Positions 35,496-47,181 of a stretch of 64,000 bases of DNA are shown here, piece by piece. The stretch spans positions 9,262,835 through 9,326,834 of the forward strand of contig OZ026601.1 in NCBI GenBank assembly GCA_964020085.1. Reading direction: 5' to 3'. A program made the translations under genes and the position numbers. The first letter of the stretch is position 1, and every line of letters begins with the position of its first letter. The notes below the pieces were generated by a model, which saw nothing but the letters and a program-made list of their open reading frames with translations, was not told where the DNA came from and ran no database searches. The DNA comes from Micromussa lordhowensis. Lineage: Eukaryota > Cnidaria > Anthozoa > Scleractinia > Lobophylliidae.

Positions 35496-36030
35496 GTTCT
35501 TAAAAATGAGTAAAGCAATGGCTGTGCACGTGCGTTGTACATCTTTGTACATTTCTTTGCCGTCCTCTACAAAACAAAGACGTGAAATGACTAAGTTCTG
35601 CGTTTTCTGAAGAACGCGCGAACGACCAACTTTTTGTATTTCCATTCAATTAAAGTTGAACGCTGTCATTGAACATTTAACATGAACACGTTCTTTAGAG
35701 CGATTGGCGTAATGAATAGATCTAGACACCAATCAGCCTGTTCGTATGAATGGGCCAATCAGCAAGGGTATTAGTTCAGCGTTGCAAATGGTCTTCTCCC
35801 GACGAGCCGACATTTTGAAATCACCGAGGAGAAGGCCCTGGGGACGAGGTTGAGAAAGAAGCATAAAGCCTCGACCGCTACGCATCTATAATGGCGGTTG
35901 TTTTGAAACTTTGAGTGTACTTCATGTAAGTAGTTACGAAATGTTTACATTTTGTAATGACCCTACATAAAGCAAAACAAAAACTGCAAACAAACTCCCG
36001 AGCGTGCGCAGTACGGACTGGAACTCCTCC

Positions 36031-36105
36031 ATGATGACTGGCCCCAAGGGAAACAGTGAGTTTTGTTTCCTCGAGACACTCAACGTTCACCGAGGCGAAT
36101 TTTTT
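36031..36105. repeat. Palindromic MITE, family A, partial copy 4
   Basis: ATGACTGGCCCCAAGGGAAA and CAGTGAGTTTTGTTTCC are present, but the second arm is missing. The following TTGACGCCTACAGTGGCTGT also follows or precedes other copies. Confidence 0.65.
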
Positions 36106-36930
36106 TACACCTCCCGACTCAAAACTAAACTGCTAAAAAATTATTTGCTTGACGCCTACAGTGGCTGTGCCCGCAGTATACCATAGAAGTAGGAATAAGC
36201 CCGGGAAAATATAAATAACGAGTGGCTGGCTTAAGCTTTTATTAAAATACAGATCTGCCGACAGCTAGCGAGTTGCAGCTCTCCACAAGCGGCCTACCCC
36301 TTAGGTCTTGTTTTTGCGCAATTAATTTTTTTGCATACGCAGTTAAAAACAAAGTAGTGCTATCGAGGGATGAGAGAGTTCAAAGCGTTTGTTATGTTCG
36401 AATTTCAAATCTAAAAGGCGCTTTTGCTCGTTACTAAACCTTGTTTTTTATACGGAAAATTGTTTCTATCGTCTTGTGTCCAGACACCTATTCCTTAAAT
36501 ATATAGGCTTTCCCATTGTATTAGGTTTAGGCCTATTTTTAATCTTAAATGAAATACACTCTTTTTCTAACCATAATATTGTTCTTCTCGCCAAGGCTTA
36601 ATATTTCTATTTTTCTGCCTGTTTAAGGTTGAAAATATTCTTGTCAATATTTTTAGATGATAGCATACGAATTTCTGTTGTCAAATTTATTTGGTGGCCA
36701 AGGGATGGTGTTAAAGCAATTTTAGAGCAAACCTGCATGCATTAAAGACTTGTCGATACAATGCACATAACTTCTTGCAGAAGTGTGGGATATACGGCTG
36801 CTAATGCTGTTTTTGCATTGTATTCAGTAACGAATACGCAACACGCAAAATTATATTCTTTTCTAAATCTCAGCTTCAGGTTTATTCTGAAAACATTCTT
36901 AAAATTTTGCAAATTTCAGCGTCGATGTTC

Positions 36931-37315
36931 TTAAGAAACAGAAAACATGTGCCGTGTTTCTATCGAGTTTTGTTAAATAGAAACACGAGTGAAAGTTTGG
37001 GAGAACGAGAAATGATGTGGGAACACGAGCCGCAGGCGAGTATTTCCACAGGTTTTTGAGTTCTCCCAAACTTTCACGAGTGTTTCTATAACTCGATAGG
37101 AACACGGAGAACATAGTTTCTATTTCTTTTAGAAAATACCGCGACGAAGAAAAAGAAAAACAACTTGTTTACTTCGATCATCAAAATTTAAATTCTCTTT
37201 GTTCACGCCATCATTACGTCAACAGCTCGTGCTAGTTCTGTGTTTCTATGGAGTTATAGAAACACTGTTTTAAACCAATCAGCGTGCGTATTTGCTTTGG
37301 GTTATTTTCTAAATT
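36931..37315. repeat. Palindromic MITE, family D, copy 1
   Basis: GAAAGTTTGGGAGAACGAGA and its inverse, with CGTGTTTCTATCGAG arms, form a fold-back. Nearly identical to 53235-53615 in SPAG6. Confidence 0.8.
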
Positions 37316-37381
37316 CTTATCAACAAGAGTGTAGGTGAAGGAGATCATTTTATATTGATTACATTTTCAGTAAGAACTAAT

Positions 37382-37573
37382 TTACAAGTAAATGCAGAGG
37401 AAAGGATTTGAAGTTATTGCCTTTTTCCTGTCTGGCCTCCTTCGGGGTCTCCGCCCCATTGGAGAAGTGAGATCTGAGGATACAAGTACCTCTGGATGGA
37501 TGTCCATTAAAGTGTTGTGGATAAATTGCCTTTCATTATCATCTTGGCACTGACTCTGGGCCAATAAAAACAA
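37382..37573 (-). other. Unrecognised short open frame
   Basis: A 63-residue frame with a polar middle (QCQDDNERQFIHNTLMDIHP) and an Arg-rich segment (RRPRRRPDRKK). A GTAAGTAAG donor-like site and a CCCAG acceptor-like site lie just upstream on the same strand, but only about 45 bp apart, too close for an intron. I do not recognise a family. It may be a transposon remnant or an isolated exon. Confidence 0.2.
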
Positions 37574-38255
37574 CTTTACAACAGAATCTTACTTACCACA
37601 TGAAGACAATGGAAATAGATTATCTATGTACTGCTTGTGCTAGTTTACATTGAATAATTCATCTCTTTTATTTTATTGCATATAACTTTAGTTTTCACAA
37701 ACTTCATTGTGTACAGAATTACTGCTTGATAGAGATTTTTCTTTGTGAGTTTGTTGCTTTTTTTGTTTTTCTACCAGTCAAGTAAGCAGTGAATCTAATA
37801 CCAGTGTCAACAGTAAATAAACGGAATAACCTTGAGAAAAAAGTTGTCAAACCAGTACTGGCAAAGAGACGTATCAAAAATTATAACTAAGAAATTTGAA
37901 AACGCAACAATCAGCGGTCATTTAATTTTGGATTAGTTTTTTAGTAAACCTCGATTATCGTAACCTCATAGTTTTAGAAAAGCTTCGTTTTCAAAATGTT
38001 TTCTGTCCATACTAAAACGCGAAGCCGGCGTTTACAAATTCCTCCGGTTTAAAGAGCTTTTTCCGTTTTTGTGACGGACTAGTGTGGACGGAAGGACTAA
38101 CCGGAACTGGAAATAAATCTCCGTTTTCAAATTTCTCCTGCGTAATTTTGACGGGGCCTAAATCTTTTGTTCATCGACGTTCTCGTTCCCGTTGCCGTCG
38201 TGGTTTTCTTAAACTCCCTAGTATCAAGTATTGAACATGACACTCAGGCTATATA

Positions 38256-38590
38256 GTAAATTCTCAGGTCCGACTATTGCATTTCTAGCTTTTTGATTGG
38301 CTAAAAACTCCGACTATGAGCCAATAGTCGGAGTTTTACGTCATATGGAAAATAGTGCGCCAAGTTTAAAAATTTTCCGCACGAAGTTTTCAACTTCAGC
38401 CCTCTATAATGGCCGAAATAAAAATCGGCGGCAAAACCCGGTTTGAGAATTTACTAAAACAATTATTCCATTCCATTCGCCCCTGTTGGATATGAAGTGA
38501 TTATAATCAACTCGCGCTATGCGCTATGCGCTCGTTGGTTATTTTATCACTTCATATCCAACTCGGGCTCATGGAATAATTGTTATTTAT
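38256..38590. repeat. MITE, family B, copy 2
   Basis: Near-identical to 15776-16100, with small local duplications (CATTCCATTC, GCGCTATGCGCTATGC) relative to it. Confidence 0.8.
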
Positions 38591-38599
38591 TTCAGTTAT

Positions 38600-40600
38600 G
38601 CAGTCAAGAACGTTCTTTACGACTTGTACCACCTTTACTTCGGCAGCACTACGCGCTAGCTAAGAAAGAGAGCTAATAAAGCTTACTGTACTGGCAGGCT
38701 ACATACAATGGCGTGACACAACCTATCAGCGATTTCCTGCCTCCTGCATAACCTGAATCGATAACCCAAGCGAGAAAAAAATTCTCGAAATATAAAAAGT
38801 TCCCAAAGAATTACCGCTCAGATTGTGGAACTCAATGTTGTGCCCATCTTGCCGGGTTCCCATGCCTCCTCGATCAGCGTTTTCTTGCATCTGATTTTGC
38901 TCCTATCTTATTTCGTGCACTCTTTTTTTCGCGACTACGGAGAAGGTTTTTAATCTACGTTCAATAATCAATGCCTACAATATTGATATTCATTTTCGTG
39001 GAAATGAAGTAGTCGGACATATTTGCGGTTTATGACACGGTAACATGCAAATTTGATTTACAAAAGCTTTGTCTTCAAATGACAGGTTTGCCAGTTCCAG
39101 TGACTGAGCCAGTCGCCCTTAAATTGGAATTTTGTCGCTAATATCAGTATAGTCTCCACGGGTTATTCCTCAGGTCCTCCGGTTTTTTTTTTTTTTTTCT
39201 TCTTTTGTTTTGTTTTGTTTTGTTTTGCTCCTCAAGAACCAATATTTGCAAACTCCAATGCGACCTAGGTAGAGGAACCGTATCAAAACCAGCTAAGACC
39301 GTTTGTGACTTCCTCTCTAAATATTGTAATCAGGTTTTCAGATTGCTCGAATCAACTTGATACGATATTCCGAGACGGTATCCCAGCTTCTAGTAGACCT
39401 AGTAATGTGATGGTCACATTTTTTCTTCCAAACTTCACGTCAGAACATCAAATGACAGCTTTACATGACCGTCATTTGATTTAATAAACCAAGCACCGGA
39501 GGTCAAATTAATGGACTCCACATAAACAGTTAAACAGGTTTTTCTACTGATGACTTCATATTTATGCATCAGCAAATCATAGTCTCAAAATGCTTCGATC
39601 TCACATTTTCTCCGCAGCATTCGGTTGTTCCAGGGCATCATTTTACTAGAACTAGAAGCCGGACTCGCAACATTAATTTGAAGGCGTCAAACTTTGATGG
39701 CGTAAAATTTGATTCAGTTCGGAATTACTAACCGTCTGTTATTTTTTATAGCTCGAGATAAGTTTTATTTAGTACTTATTTACATTTTAACCACAACTTA
39801 GAATGTGATCGTAAAAGCCCTTCTCGATTAGAGGAGGTTTAACACGCGGTGTTCTGTCGTTCAACGGATAAAATTAACATGTTTCAACACAAATGAGTAA
39901 ACTGTCAAGATGGCTGCCCCGCACTGTAACAGCGCATTTGTTCGCTAAACGATGGAATTACTAGAGAGACACCGTTCACAACGGAAACAAAGACAGGCCG
40001 AGGCTAAGTCAATGATGTGAATCAGTAGAACAAGCATTAGTTGTTAAAAATGAACGCACTAACCTTTTAAAATGTTCACTGCAGCAACCGTAAGGCTGTC
40101 CCAAAGGCAGAGGCGAGCACAGATTCACTCTGTCTGCCAAATTATCTCACCACTGAAATTCACAGTTACAAAGTGCCGAGAATGCGCCAAGAAGATGTTT
40201 CGTTTCCCTTAGGATTTAATAAGGAATGAAGGAAAAGGCGGTAAACCTGGCCATTTGGCAGTTCAGCTTAGATGGACTGAAAACATTTTCAACTGATGCT
40301 GCGACAAGGAAATAAACTGACTAGACACTGACGAAATAAGATATCTACGCAAGCGTCATCTCAAGTGTCAGTGAAGTGCTATTTGGCCAGTTGTTTTGGT
40401 TAACGATCTTGTTGTCATGGCATGATCACGTGTGGCGCAAATTAACGAAAGATCGTCTCTTATACGGGTTTTCACTGATCGCTTCTATTGCGGCAACGCA
40501 AACAGATCGACTTAGGGAAGTAACGAGAACAAGGCGGACTGAAGAATTCAGTCTATAATCTTCTCAATAGATCCCATGATCAGCTATTACCATTTGACTG
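38600..40600. other. No recognised feature
   Basis: AT-rich sequence with a T run and TTTTG repeats near 39,183-39,230. I see no domain, exon or repeat partner elsewhere in the window. Confidence 0.4.
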
Positions 40601-40627
40601 ATTAACAAAATTGCATTCTTCCCAAGA

Positions 40628-41525
40628 ATGGAGGGTGGTGCAGATTTCAGTTGTCAGTTAAATAACACTACGATCACATATCAACATAACGGATGCTTGG
40701 AAAGCTATTCCAAATGCTTTTTTCGAAAAGTATGGAGGTCTCAACTTCTTACTCAAGTGCAATTACAATACAAAGAAGTTAGACAAAAGTGTATCGTTAT
40801 TCTACTTAGAAATGCTAGATTACTTTAAGGAATTACGTCAGGTCAACCAAGATAGCTAATAAGTGACCTTATTCTTTGGAATAACCAAGCCAAAATAACC
40901 ATTGAAGGCAACCCGCTTTTTTGGAGGCGGTAGACCGAAAACGGAATTTACTTTCTTCAAGATGTTTTAAAAGAAAATGGTAAACTTCTTTGTTCTTACT
41001 TCGAAAATACAAACAACACGTCAGCTAATTTCTTAAACTTTTTTCAAATCATTGCATCTATGCCACCGAACCTCAAATCCAAGGCGGCTTCTACGCTAAG
41101 ACCTAAGAATTCTGTTCTTGATAATTCTGACCGACTTTTTACTTTTCCACTGAAAAGTCAGTCCTTCTTTCTAAAATGTAATCGACTACTACCTTCTGCT
41201 CAAAGAAAAATCAGAGATTACACCAACAGCCGTCAAGTCTTGGGTCAAACATTACTCTGGCATAGAAGATAAATGGAAAAAAAATATTCAAAAATAAATC
41301 TCTCCTCTCGGCTGACAACAAATTGAGACAATTCTCCTTTTAGTTATTACACCGTATTTTAGTGACCAAAAAGGAGCTTAGAGGTTCAGATTAACCGAAA
41401 GTGAAGATTGTTTTTTTCTGTAAATCCCCTGATTCCTTGGAACATGCATTTCTGGAGTGTCCTGCTGGCCTAAACTTCTTTCAAGAAGCTCTTGCATGGT
41501 CTTAGTTATTTCAACTTCGCCAGAT
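40628..41525 (+). mobile_element. Tx1/L1-like LINE 3' fragment, degenerate
   Basis: Pieces in shifting frames match the C-terminal part of Tx1-type LINE polymerases: an LILWNNQAKITIEGNPLFWR-like block followed by LQDVLKENGKLL, then FFQIIASMPPNLKSKA, and later RRFRLTESEDC-like and LEHAFLECPAGLNFF-like ends. Stops and frameshifts are frequent. Recognition is from family memory. Confidence 0.55.
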
Positions 41526-42197
41526 ATTGTGGATCGATTAATTATTGGAGATTGTTTATCCGATAATAGATCCCTCAGTTTCAGTTTCCTCTGCTCGCCT
41601 TATGCACAGCGTAAATCCCAGAAGCTTCTCTATTCGTATAGTAAGACTGACTGGACACATATTTGAAGTCTTTATTATCCCTTGGAGTTGTGCTTTTTTC
41701 GATGATGACATTGATTACAACTGGACTTGCTGGAAAGATCTTTTGTTTACAGCTATGGATCAATGTATTCCCTTGTGTCAAACAAGAGAAAACGTAACGT
41801 ACCTTGGATAACAAAGGACCTTGTTAAGCTGTGCAGGAAAAAGAAATCACTTTACAACAAAGATCGAAAAAGCGCCAACCCCGTCCTTTGGGAGAAATAC
41901 CGAAAGCTAAACAATGCTGTGAAAAGAGAGTGCAACCAAGCTCGCTGGACTTACATAAACAACATGGCTTCAGACCTTAACCTTAGTGGTGATTCTAAGC
42001 CTTTCTGGAATGACGTTAAACGTAAACGTAATGGTACTAATAATTTAGTATCATTAAATGTCGGCGACGAACTCTTGACCTGAGATGATTCTAGCATTGC
42101 TAGCAGCTTAAACTCGTATTTCTCATCTGTATTCACCACTGAGGACCTCGCAAATATGCCTTCCTTAGGAACCTACTGTTTGCGAGAAACTTGATGT

Positions 42198-42750
42198 TTA
42201 AAGTTAGAGAATGTTTTTAAATTAAAAATTGGCACTCTTGTGCATAAACTGTACAATATAGAAAGAAGGATACACCTCCTGCCCTCTATGATTTAGCTCA
42301 ATCAGCATCGGCTGTCCATCAATATAATACTAGATATGCCTCTAATCAAAACCTACACAGACCATTTTCTAGAAGTAATTATGGCCTGGCAAGGTTTAGC
42401 GTAGTGGCATCGCAGATCTGGGAAACAATACCCCTGAAAATTAAGTGTCTCGAATTCAACAGTTTTTAAAAAGAATATGAACTCTTCCTACTTGAAAGTC
42501 AGGCATGTTGAATAACTTTAATCTATTATTTAGCCCTATTTATTTAACTATTTCATTTAGATAGTTATTGTTACTCATATATACTCTTCCATTTCAATGT
42601 AATTAATCTAACCAGAGCTTTATATAATTAGTTTTTATTAGCTCTGTATAACCTCCATCCACTTATAATTGTTCTGTGGTAGCTTTTTATTCTTTATTGC
42701 TGTTATATTGTAACTGCTAGTGAATAAGTGTGAATAAAAAAAATGAAATG
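42198..42750 (+). mobile_element. LINE 3' end inserted with 10-bp target duplication
   Basis: AACTTGATGT flanks the insert at 42188-42197 and 42751-42760. The interior reads in shifting frames as a LINE C-terminus (YNTRYASNQNLHRPFSRSNY, then GLARFSVVASQIWETIPLKI) and ends with GTGAATAAGTGTGAATAAAA and an A-rich tail. Confidence 0.7.
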
Positions 42751-43254
42751 AACTTGATGTCATTTCCTGCACTTCTGGCGAAGTAATGAAGTATCTTAAG
42801 TCCCTCAAACCGAACAAGTCCCCGGGTCCAGATTTTCACCAGTAATTTTAAGATCGTGCGCATCGGAGTTAGCCTCTTCGATCTCATACTTAGTAAACAA
42901 ATCTTTCCAGTCTGCCGGGGAATTTGCCCAAAGACTGGAGGTCAGCAGATATTGTTCCACTCCATAAAAAAGTTCTAAACACTTGAGAGAAAACTATCGC
43001 CCAATTTTGCTTACCTCTATTGTATGTAAGATCAGCGAAAAAATTGTACGCAATAGGACAACATATTTTTGGCAGAACCAGGATGTGATAAACAAAAACC
43101 AATTTGGTTTTCTCCAGGGCAGGTCAACCACGACTCAATTCTTGGGTTTCACCCACGTGACTAATAGCTTAGCAACGGTTACTATCCACCATCTTGGTGT
43201 CCCTCAGGCGTAAACAAACCGTATTCAAAGAAGAGTTCATGTGAGAAAGAAAGG

Positions 43255-43449
43255 ATGGTTTTATGCGCTGTTGTTGGCTGTTCGAGCAAAAGCGAGAAGC
43301 ATAAAGGCTTAAAGTTGTTTCGTATACCTAAGGTTATTAAAAATCAAGGGGAAGAACAGGAGAAACTCACTACTAGGAAGAGAAACGAGAGGATTTCTAC
43401 CGTGAGTCAGGACGCTACAAACAAGAAACTAGAGAGTGCCAGAGAGTGA
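43255..43449 (+). pseudogene. THAP zinc-finger fragment of transposase
   Basis: A 64-residue frame starting MVLCAVVGCSSKSEKHKGLK and followed by LFRIPKVI. Cys4 and Cys9 are the first two zinc ligands of a C2CH THAP domain, and FRIP is the conserved F-x-x-P. The frame ends before the final Cys/His ligands and the AVPTIF-type end, so the domain is incomplete. THAP domains bind transposon termini in P-type transposases. Confidence 0.65.
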
Positions 43450-44099
43450 ACGAGTTTGTAGCAAACACCTCGCTCTAAAACTATCGGAACAGAGCGACTT
43501 TAGTCGATAAATTGGTCAGCAAAAGGATCGATTAAACTTAAAGCTACTGCTTTAATTTTGCACTGGTTGAGTTTGGCATAAAACTGATCCATCTTCTTTC
43601 GAAGGTGCCGATGCGCGCTGTATGCGCCGGCCGATGCAGTCCCAGAACTAGAAGTAAGTAGAAGCTGCTGAAAATAAAAGTTGCTGGTTCGAGGCTTGCG
43701 GCTGTTGTAGATCCTCAATTTTCTGGTCGAGCTTTTCATTGACCGGAGCTTAATTGTTAGCCGATGAAAAATCGATGTTCTTAGCCCTCGCATACGGCAT
43801 TTCTTTGACATATGTCTGCAAATATCCATGAGCATTTTACCTGCGTGCAAACGAGCTTTTCATGAATTCGTGTAGTTGCTTCTAACTAAAATAAAACACT
43901 CGCGACGTGCTTTGCATCCCAAGCAATGGGCTGACAAAATAGTCCCATCCTTTTCGGAAATGACGCAAATCAGTGTTCACTAAAGGATCATCATTTCACA
44001 CGCTGTGAATGCCGAACACTTGCTCTCACGACGTACTTGCGGGCGATTACTTTGCCTACAACTGAGGTTACAAATCCCGACATAATTTGATTAAATGCC

Positions 44100-44820
44100 T
44101 CCAGACTCTTGAATGCCTTTAACTGCTTTTTGGTGTAGAAGCTGGTCTCAACCCCGATGACCGAGATCTTTTGCGAATATATTTGCTGTGGCTAAATGAC
44201 CGGCAGCCGGTCAAGGTTTTCAAATTACTAAATGACCAGTTGTCTGATATTTTGTCATATTTTAAAGAATGGAAGGAACCCATCCAATTCAAATTATCAT
44301 ATGTCTATCACGAACTGCTAAGCGATCCAGAGGAGCTGCATAGGTTCAATTAAGTCTAACGCTTTGTTTACGCTCGGCCCAGAGAGCGAGACCGTGGTTT
44401 GAGCCACACTTAGGATTTTTTGGGGTCTTCGAATAAGAACAACGAAGCGATGTTGCAGATTCTTGATCATGTACAGTCTATCTTACATATGATAGTTTGA
44501 ATTGGGTGGGTTCCTTCGACTGATTAAAATTTGAGGAAATTATCTGACCGCCGGTCATTTAGTGATTTCAAAACCGTGACCGGCAGTCCACCCAAAAAAA
44601 CCTAAGTGTCACAAACAATGATCTCGCTCTCTGAGCCGAGCGTAAACCAAGCGTTATACTTGCGATCTATGCAGCTCTTCTGGATCGCCTGGCAGTTCTT
44701 AATCGACATATGATAGTTTGAATTGGATGAGTTCCTTCCATTCCTTAACATTTGAGAAAAATATCAGACTGCCGGCTTGACCGGTCATTTAGCTACAGCG
44801 AATATATTTCCTTTACTCAG
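44100..44820. repeat. Inverted triplication inside the THAP transposon
   Basis: A plus-strand segment at about 44,171-44,400 (CATCCAATTCAAATTATCAT, GATCCAGAGGAGCTGCATAG, GCTCGGCCCAGAGAGCGAG) recurs inverted at about 44,625-44,815. A third partial inverted copy is at 44,480-44,590 (GAATTGGGTGGGTTCCTTCG, CCGGTCATTTAGTGATTT). The forward copy has an open frame ending LLSDPEELHRFN, possibly transposase C-terminus. Confidence 0.65.
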
Positions 44821-45529
44821 TCGTCTCTCGAGGCTTTTGGCATACTCAGAGAGCACTGGGATACCTTTAGATGAATGCCCCGCACTTTTATCGTTTTTTC
44901 TTTCTGGATATTCACGTAGTTGGCGAAATACGTGAGCGATAATAGAGGAGCTTCACTGAAGAAATGGCCTGTTATTGACATAAATTTGACACCCGAGGGA
45001 CACCAACATGGCGGACACTGATTTGAGCAAAGCTTGTGACGTCACGTGAAACCCAAGAATTACTTTCAACTATCGGTGGCTTTGCGAAATCGAGAAATTC
45101 ATCTTGTGCAACTGATGTCATCTTTTTGGATCTTGCCAAGGCTTTTGACAGTGTTCTCCATGATCGCCTACTTATTAAACTACGCAACCTTGGTCTTGAA
45201 GGAAAACCTACTCAACTGGCTAAGGCAGTTCCTCACCTGCCGTAGGTAGGTGAGGAACTACCTACACTGAGCCGTCGAAAGCTAGCAAATAATATATTGG
45301 TTCCGTAGGGGGGAAAAAGAAAGAAATCCAGCTGGAAAAGCTCGGGAATAAAGTTTTCTACTCTTAAATCATTGGACTTTCGTGAACAAGGTCTAAAGTC
45401 TAGGTAGAGGGCCTGGGGGCCAGACGTCATTCTCTTTTCGTCTGGGTTTTAATTTGTGAACAAGGAAACACCTTTCCCCCTCTCCACCCCTCCCATATCA
45501 TATAGTGGTCACACTAGAGACAGGCCCGT

Positions 45530-45650
45530 AAATGATCCCTATACCGCAAATGTTCCCCAAATAAACCACAAATCATCCCAAGACCGGAAATGATCCCCAG
45601 ATTGTACCGTAAATGATCCCTGAAAGGAAATAGTCGCCTCGTCATAAAAT
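45530..45650. repeat. Degenerate AAATGATCCC repeats
   Basis: Five or six spaced copies of AAATGATCCC-like words (AAATGATCCCTATACCGC, GGAAATGATCCCCAG, GTAAATGATCCCTG). Probably a transposon end; no inverted partner seen. Confidence 0.5.
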
Positions 45651-45759
45651 ATGGAAATGCGAGGACTCAGGAATTTGAACAGTGGATTTAAAATTTATAC
45701 AATCGCTTATACAATCGCGTGTTTAACCCACAGATTCTCACAGTTATTTGTTGTATTCA

Positions 45760-46580
45760 TCCTCACACCCATCACATGTCAAGAATTCCATTCCTTATTC
45801 TCAGTTTCTTAGACTTCGTCGTCTTTGTTGTGATGACTGATTTTTTCTTAAAATCAGAGGAAATGTGCGATTTCTTTAACAAACGTAACTATCCTGTTTC
45901 TGTTGTTCAAGCAGGCCTTCATCGCGCCCAACAAATTGATCGGCAGTCAGCGCTACAAACGTCACAGAAGGAGAATAATGAGAGAATTACATTGACCCTC
46001 ACATTTCTCCGTCACAACCACGCAGTAAAATCCATCATTCTTAAAAACTTTAAATTACTTCAAAATGATCCCGATACTGGTAGAATCTTTTCCCAACCTC
46101 CCTTAATTTCATTCAAACGCGACAAAAACATAGGTAACTTTTTAGTCAGAAGTGTGTTTTAAACATGTGATCAACCCGGAGTTTTTAAATGCGCAAGCAC
46201 ACGATGCAAACATATCCCTTCATTCGTAACGTTGAGAAAATATCGGGCCTCAAAATGATCCATCAAGATCAGCCGGTGTCATCTACTGCATAACTTGCAC
46301 TCTTTGTAAAAAGTTATACATCGGCGAAACACGGAGACGACTAGGCGACCGATTCCGAGAAACACCTTCGTTTCGTAGAGAAAGACGACAAAAACGCATG
46401 CATCCAAACAGGTCGCGAGACACTTTAATCTCCCCAATCATTCTAAGCAACATATGGCAGTCTGCGGCCTTTCCCAGCTTCAAGGAAGCACGGAAAGCCG
46501 CAAAACTCTTGAACAAAAATTCATTTTTCAAATCGGCACTCTTAACCCTCGCGGTATCAACGAAACGCTTTTCTAGAAAT
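45760..46580 (+). mobile_element. Penelope-like element fragment (RT end plus GIY-YIG)
   Basis: The frame to 46162 contains SEEMCDFFNKRNYPVSVVQA, then GLHRAQQIDRQSALQ and ILKNFKLLQNDPDTGRIFSQ, the linker after the RT of Penelope-like elements. Further frames add a Cys-containing linker and, near 46,290-46,360, YCITCTLCKKLYIGETRRRL, the GIY-YIG nuclease signature. Frameshifts break it. PLEs are retroelements that pair an RT with a GIY-YIG nuclease. Confidence 0.75.
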
Positions 46581-46796
46581 AACACACAAACTGCGGTGAC
46601 AAACATGACAATAAAACGCATTTTGGAAAACAAATTCATTAACTTGACGTTTCGTGTGTTTCAACATGCATCTTCAGAAGTACTAGTGACCGTTTGTAAC
46701 AGAAGTAGCAACTAAATTCAAATTATAGATAAGTAGCTAATTAACAATAACGATGACAGAAACTGAGAAACAAATTTGCATATCCGAAGCTGCAAA

Positions 46797-47069
46797 CTAA
46801 TAAAGATAAAGCTTTTCGCTGCTAACCTTATCGTTTAGGGTAGGTTTTAATTCCCTGATAAGTAGAGTCTCCTTTATCTTACAGTGTGTGTCTGACCGTC
46901 CTTTTGCCAGTATATCAAAATGGTCCCATTTTAAGTTGTGACCAGTTGACGTAATGTGGTCTGCGATAGCAGACGCATGACAGTTGCTCGTGATAGCCTT
47001 AAAATGTTCAGTTTTTCTGTCATGCAATCTACGTTTTGTTTTCCCAATTTGTTTCTCAGTTTCTGTCAT
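46797..47069 (-). mobile_element. Penelope-like GIY-YIG nuclease C-terminus
   Basis: A 90-residue frame: QIGKTKRRLHDRKTEHFKAI, then SAIADHITSTGHNLKWDHFD and CKIKETLLIRELKPTLN, the C-terminal half of a PLE GIY-YIG domain (conserved Arg, His and Glu visible). The catalytic GIY-YIG start is missing. It differs in sequence from the plus-strand nuclease next to it, so two PLE lineages are present. Confidence 0.75.
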
Positions 47070-47137
47070 CGTTATTGTTAATTAGTTACTTATCTATAAT
47101 TTGAATTTAGTTGCTACTTCTGTTACAAACGGTCACT

Positions 47138-47181
47138 AGTACTTCTGAAGATGTATGTTGAAACATACGAAACGTCAAGTT
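47138..47181 (+). ncRNA. Hammerhead ribozyme candidate in PLE repeat
   Basis: Core elements in order: stem I ACTT (47141-47144), CTGAAGA (47145-47151), stem II GTATG / CATAC (47153-47157 with 47164-47168, loop TTGAAA), GAAA (47169-47172), CGTC (47173-47176), then AAGT closing stem I (47177-47180). This matches the CUGANGA...GAAA hammerhead core with both stems paired. PLE terminal repeats are known to carry small hammerheads with a minimal stem III. Confidence 0.6.

Larger units (their letters stand above)
43141..45057 (+). mobile_element. THAP-domain DNA transposon (P-element-like), deleted
   Basis: Ends CTTGGGTTTCAC and GTGAAACCCAAG are exact inverts and the similarity extends inward imperfectly to CCAT.TTGGTGTCCCTC, about 65 bp. 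AATT lies on both sides. Removing it rejoins the LINE frame (TTQ to LLSTIGG). It carries a THAP zinc-finger frame at 43255-43449 and a piece of further coding sequence near 44,100-44,353, with most of a transposase missing. P-element or ISL2EU-type affiliation is inference from the THAP domain. Confidence 0.65.
41545..45250 (+). mobile_element. CR1/jockey-like LINE split by two insertions
   Basis: The segments 41545-42197, 42751-43140 and 45058-45250 read as one LINE: linker with VPWITKDLVKLCRKKKSLYN, then LKSLKPNKSPGPDF, then ENYRPILLTSIVCKISEKIV and FGFLQGRSTTTQ, and after the second insertion LLSTIGGF and FLDLAKAFDSVLHDRLL (RT block with the first catalytic Asp). It is 3' truncated near 45,250 and carries stops. 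Confidence 0.75.
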
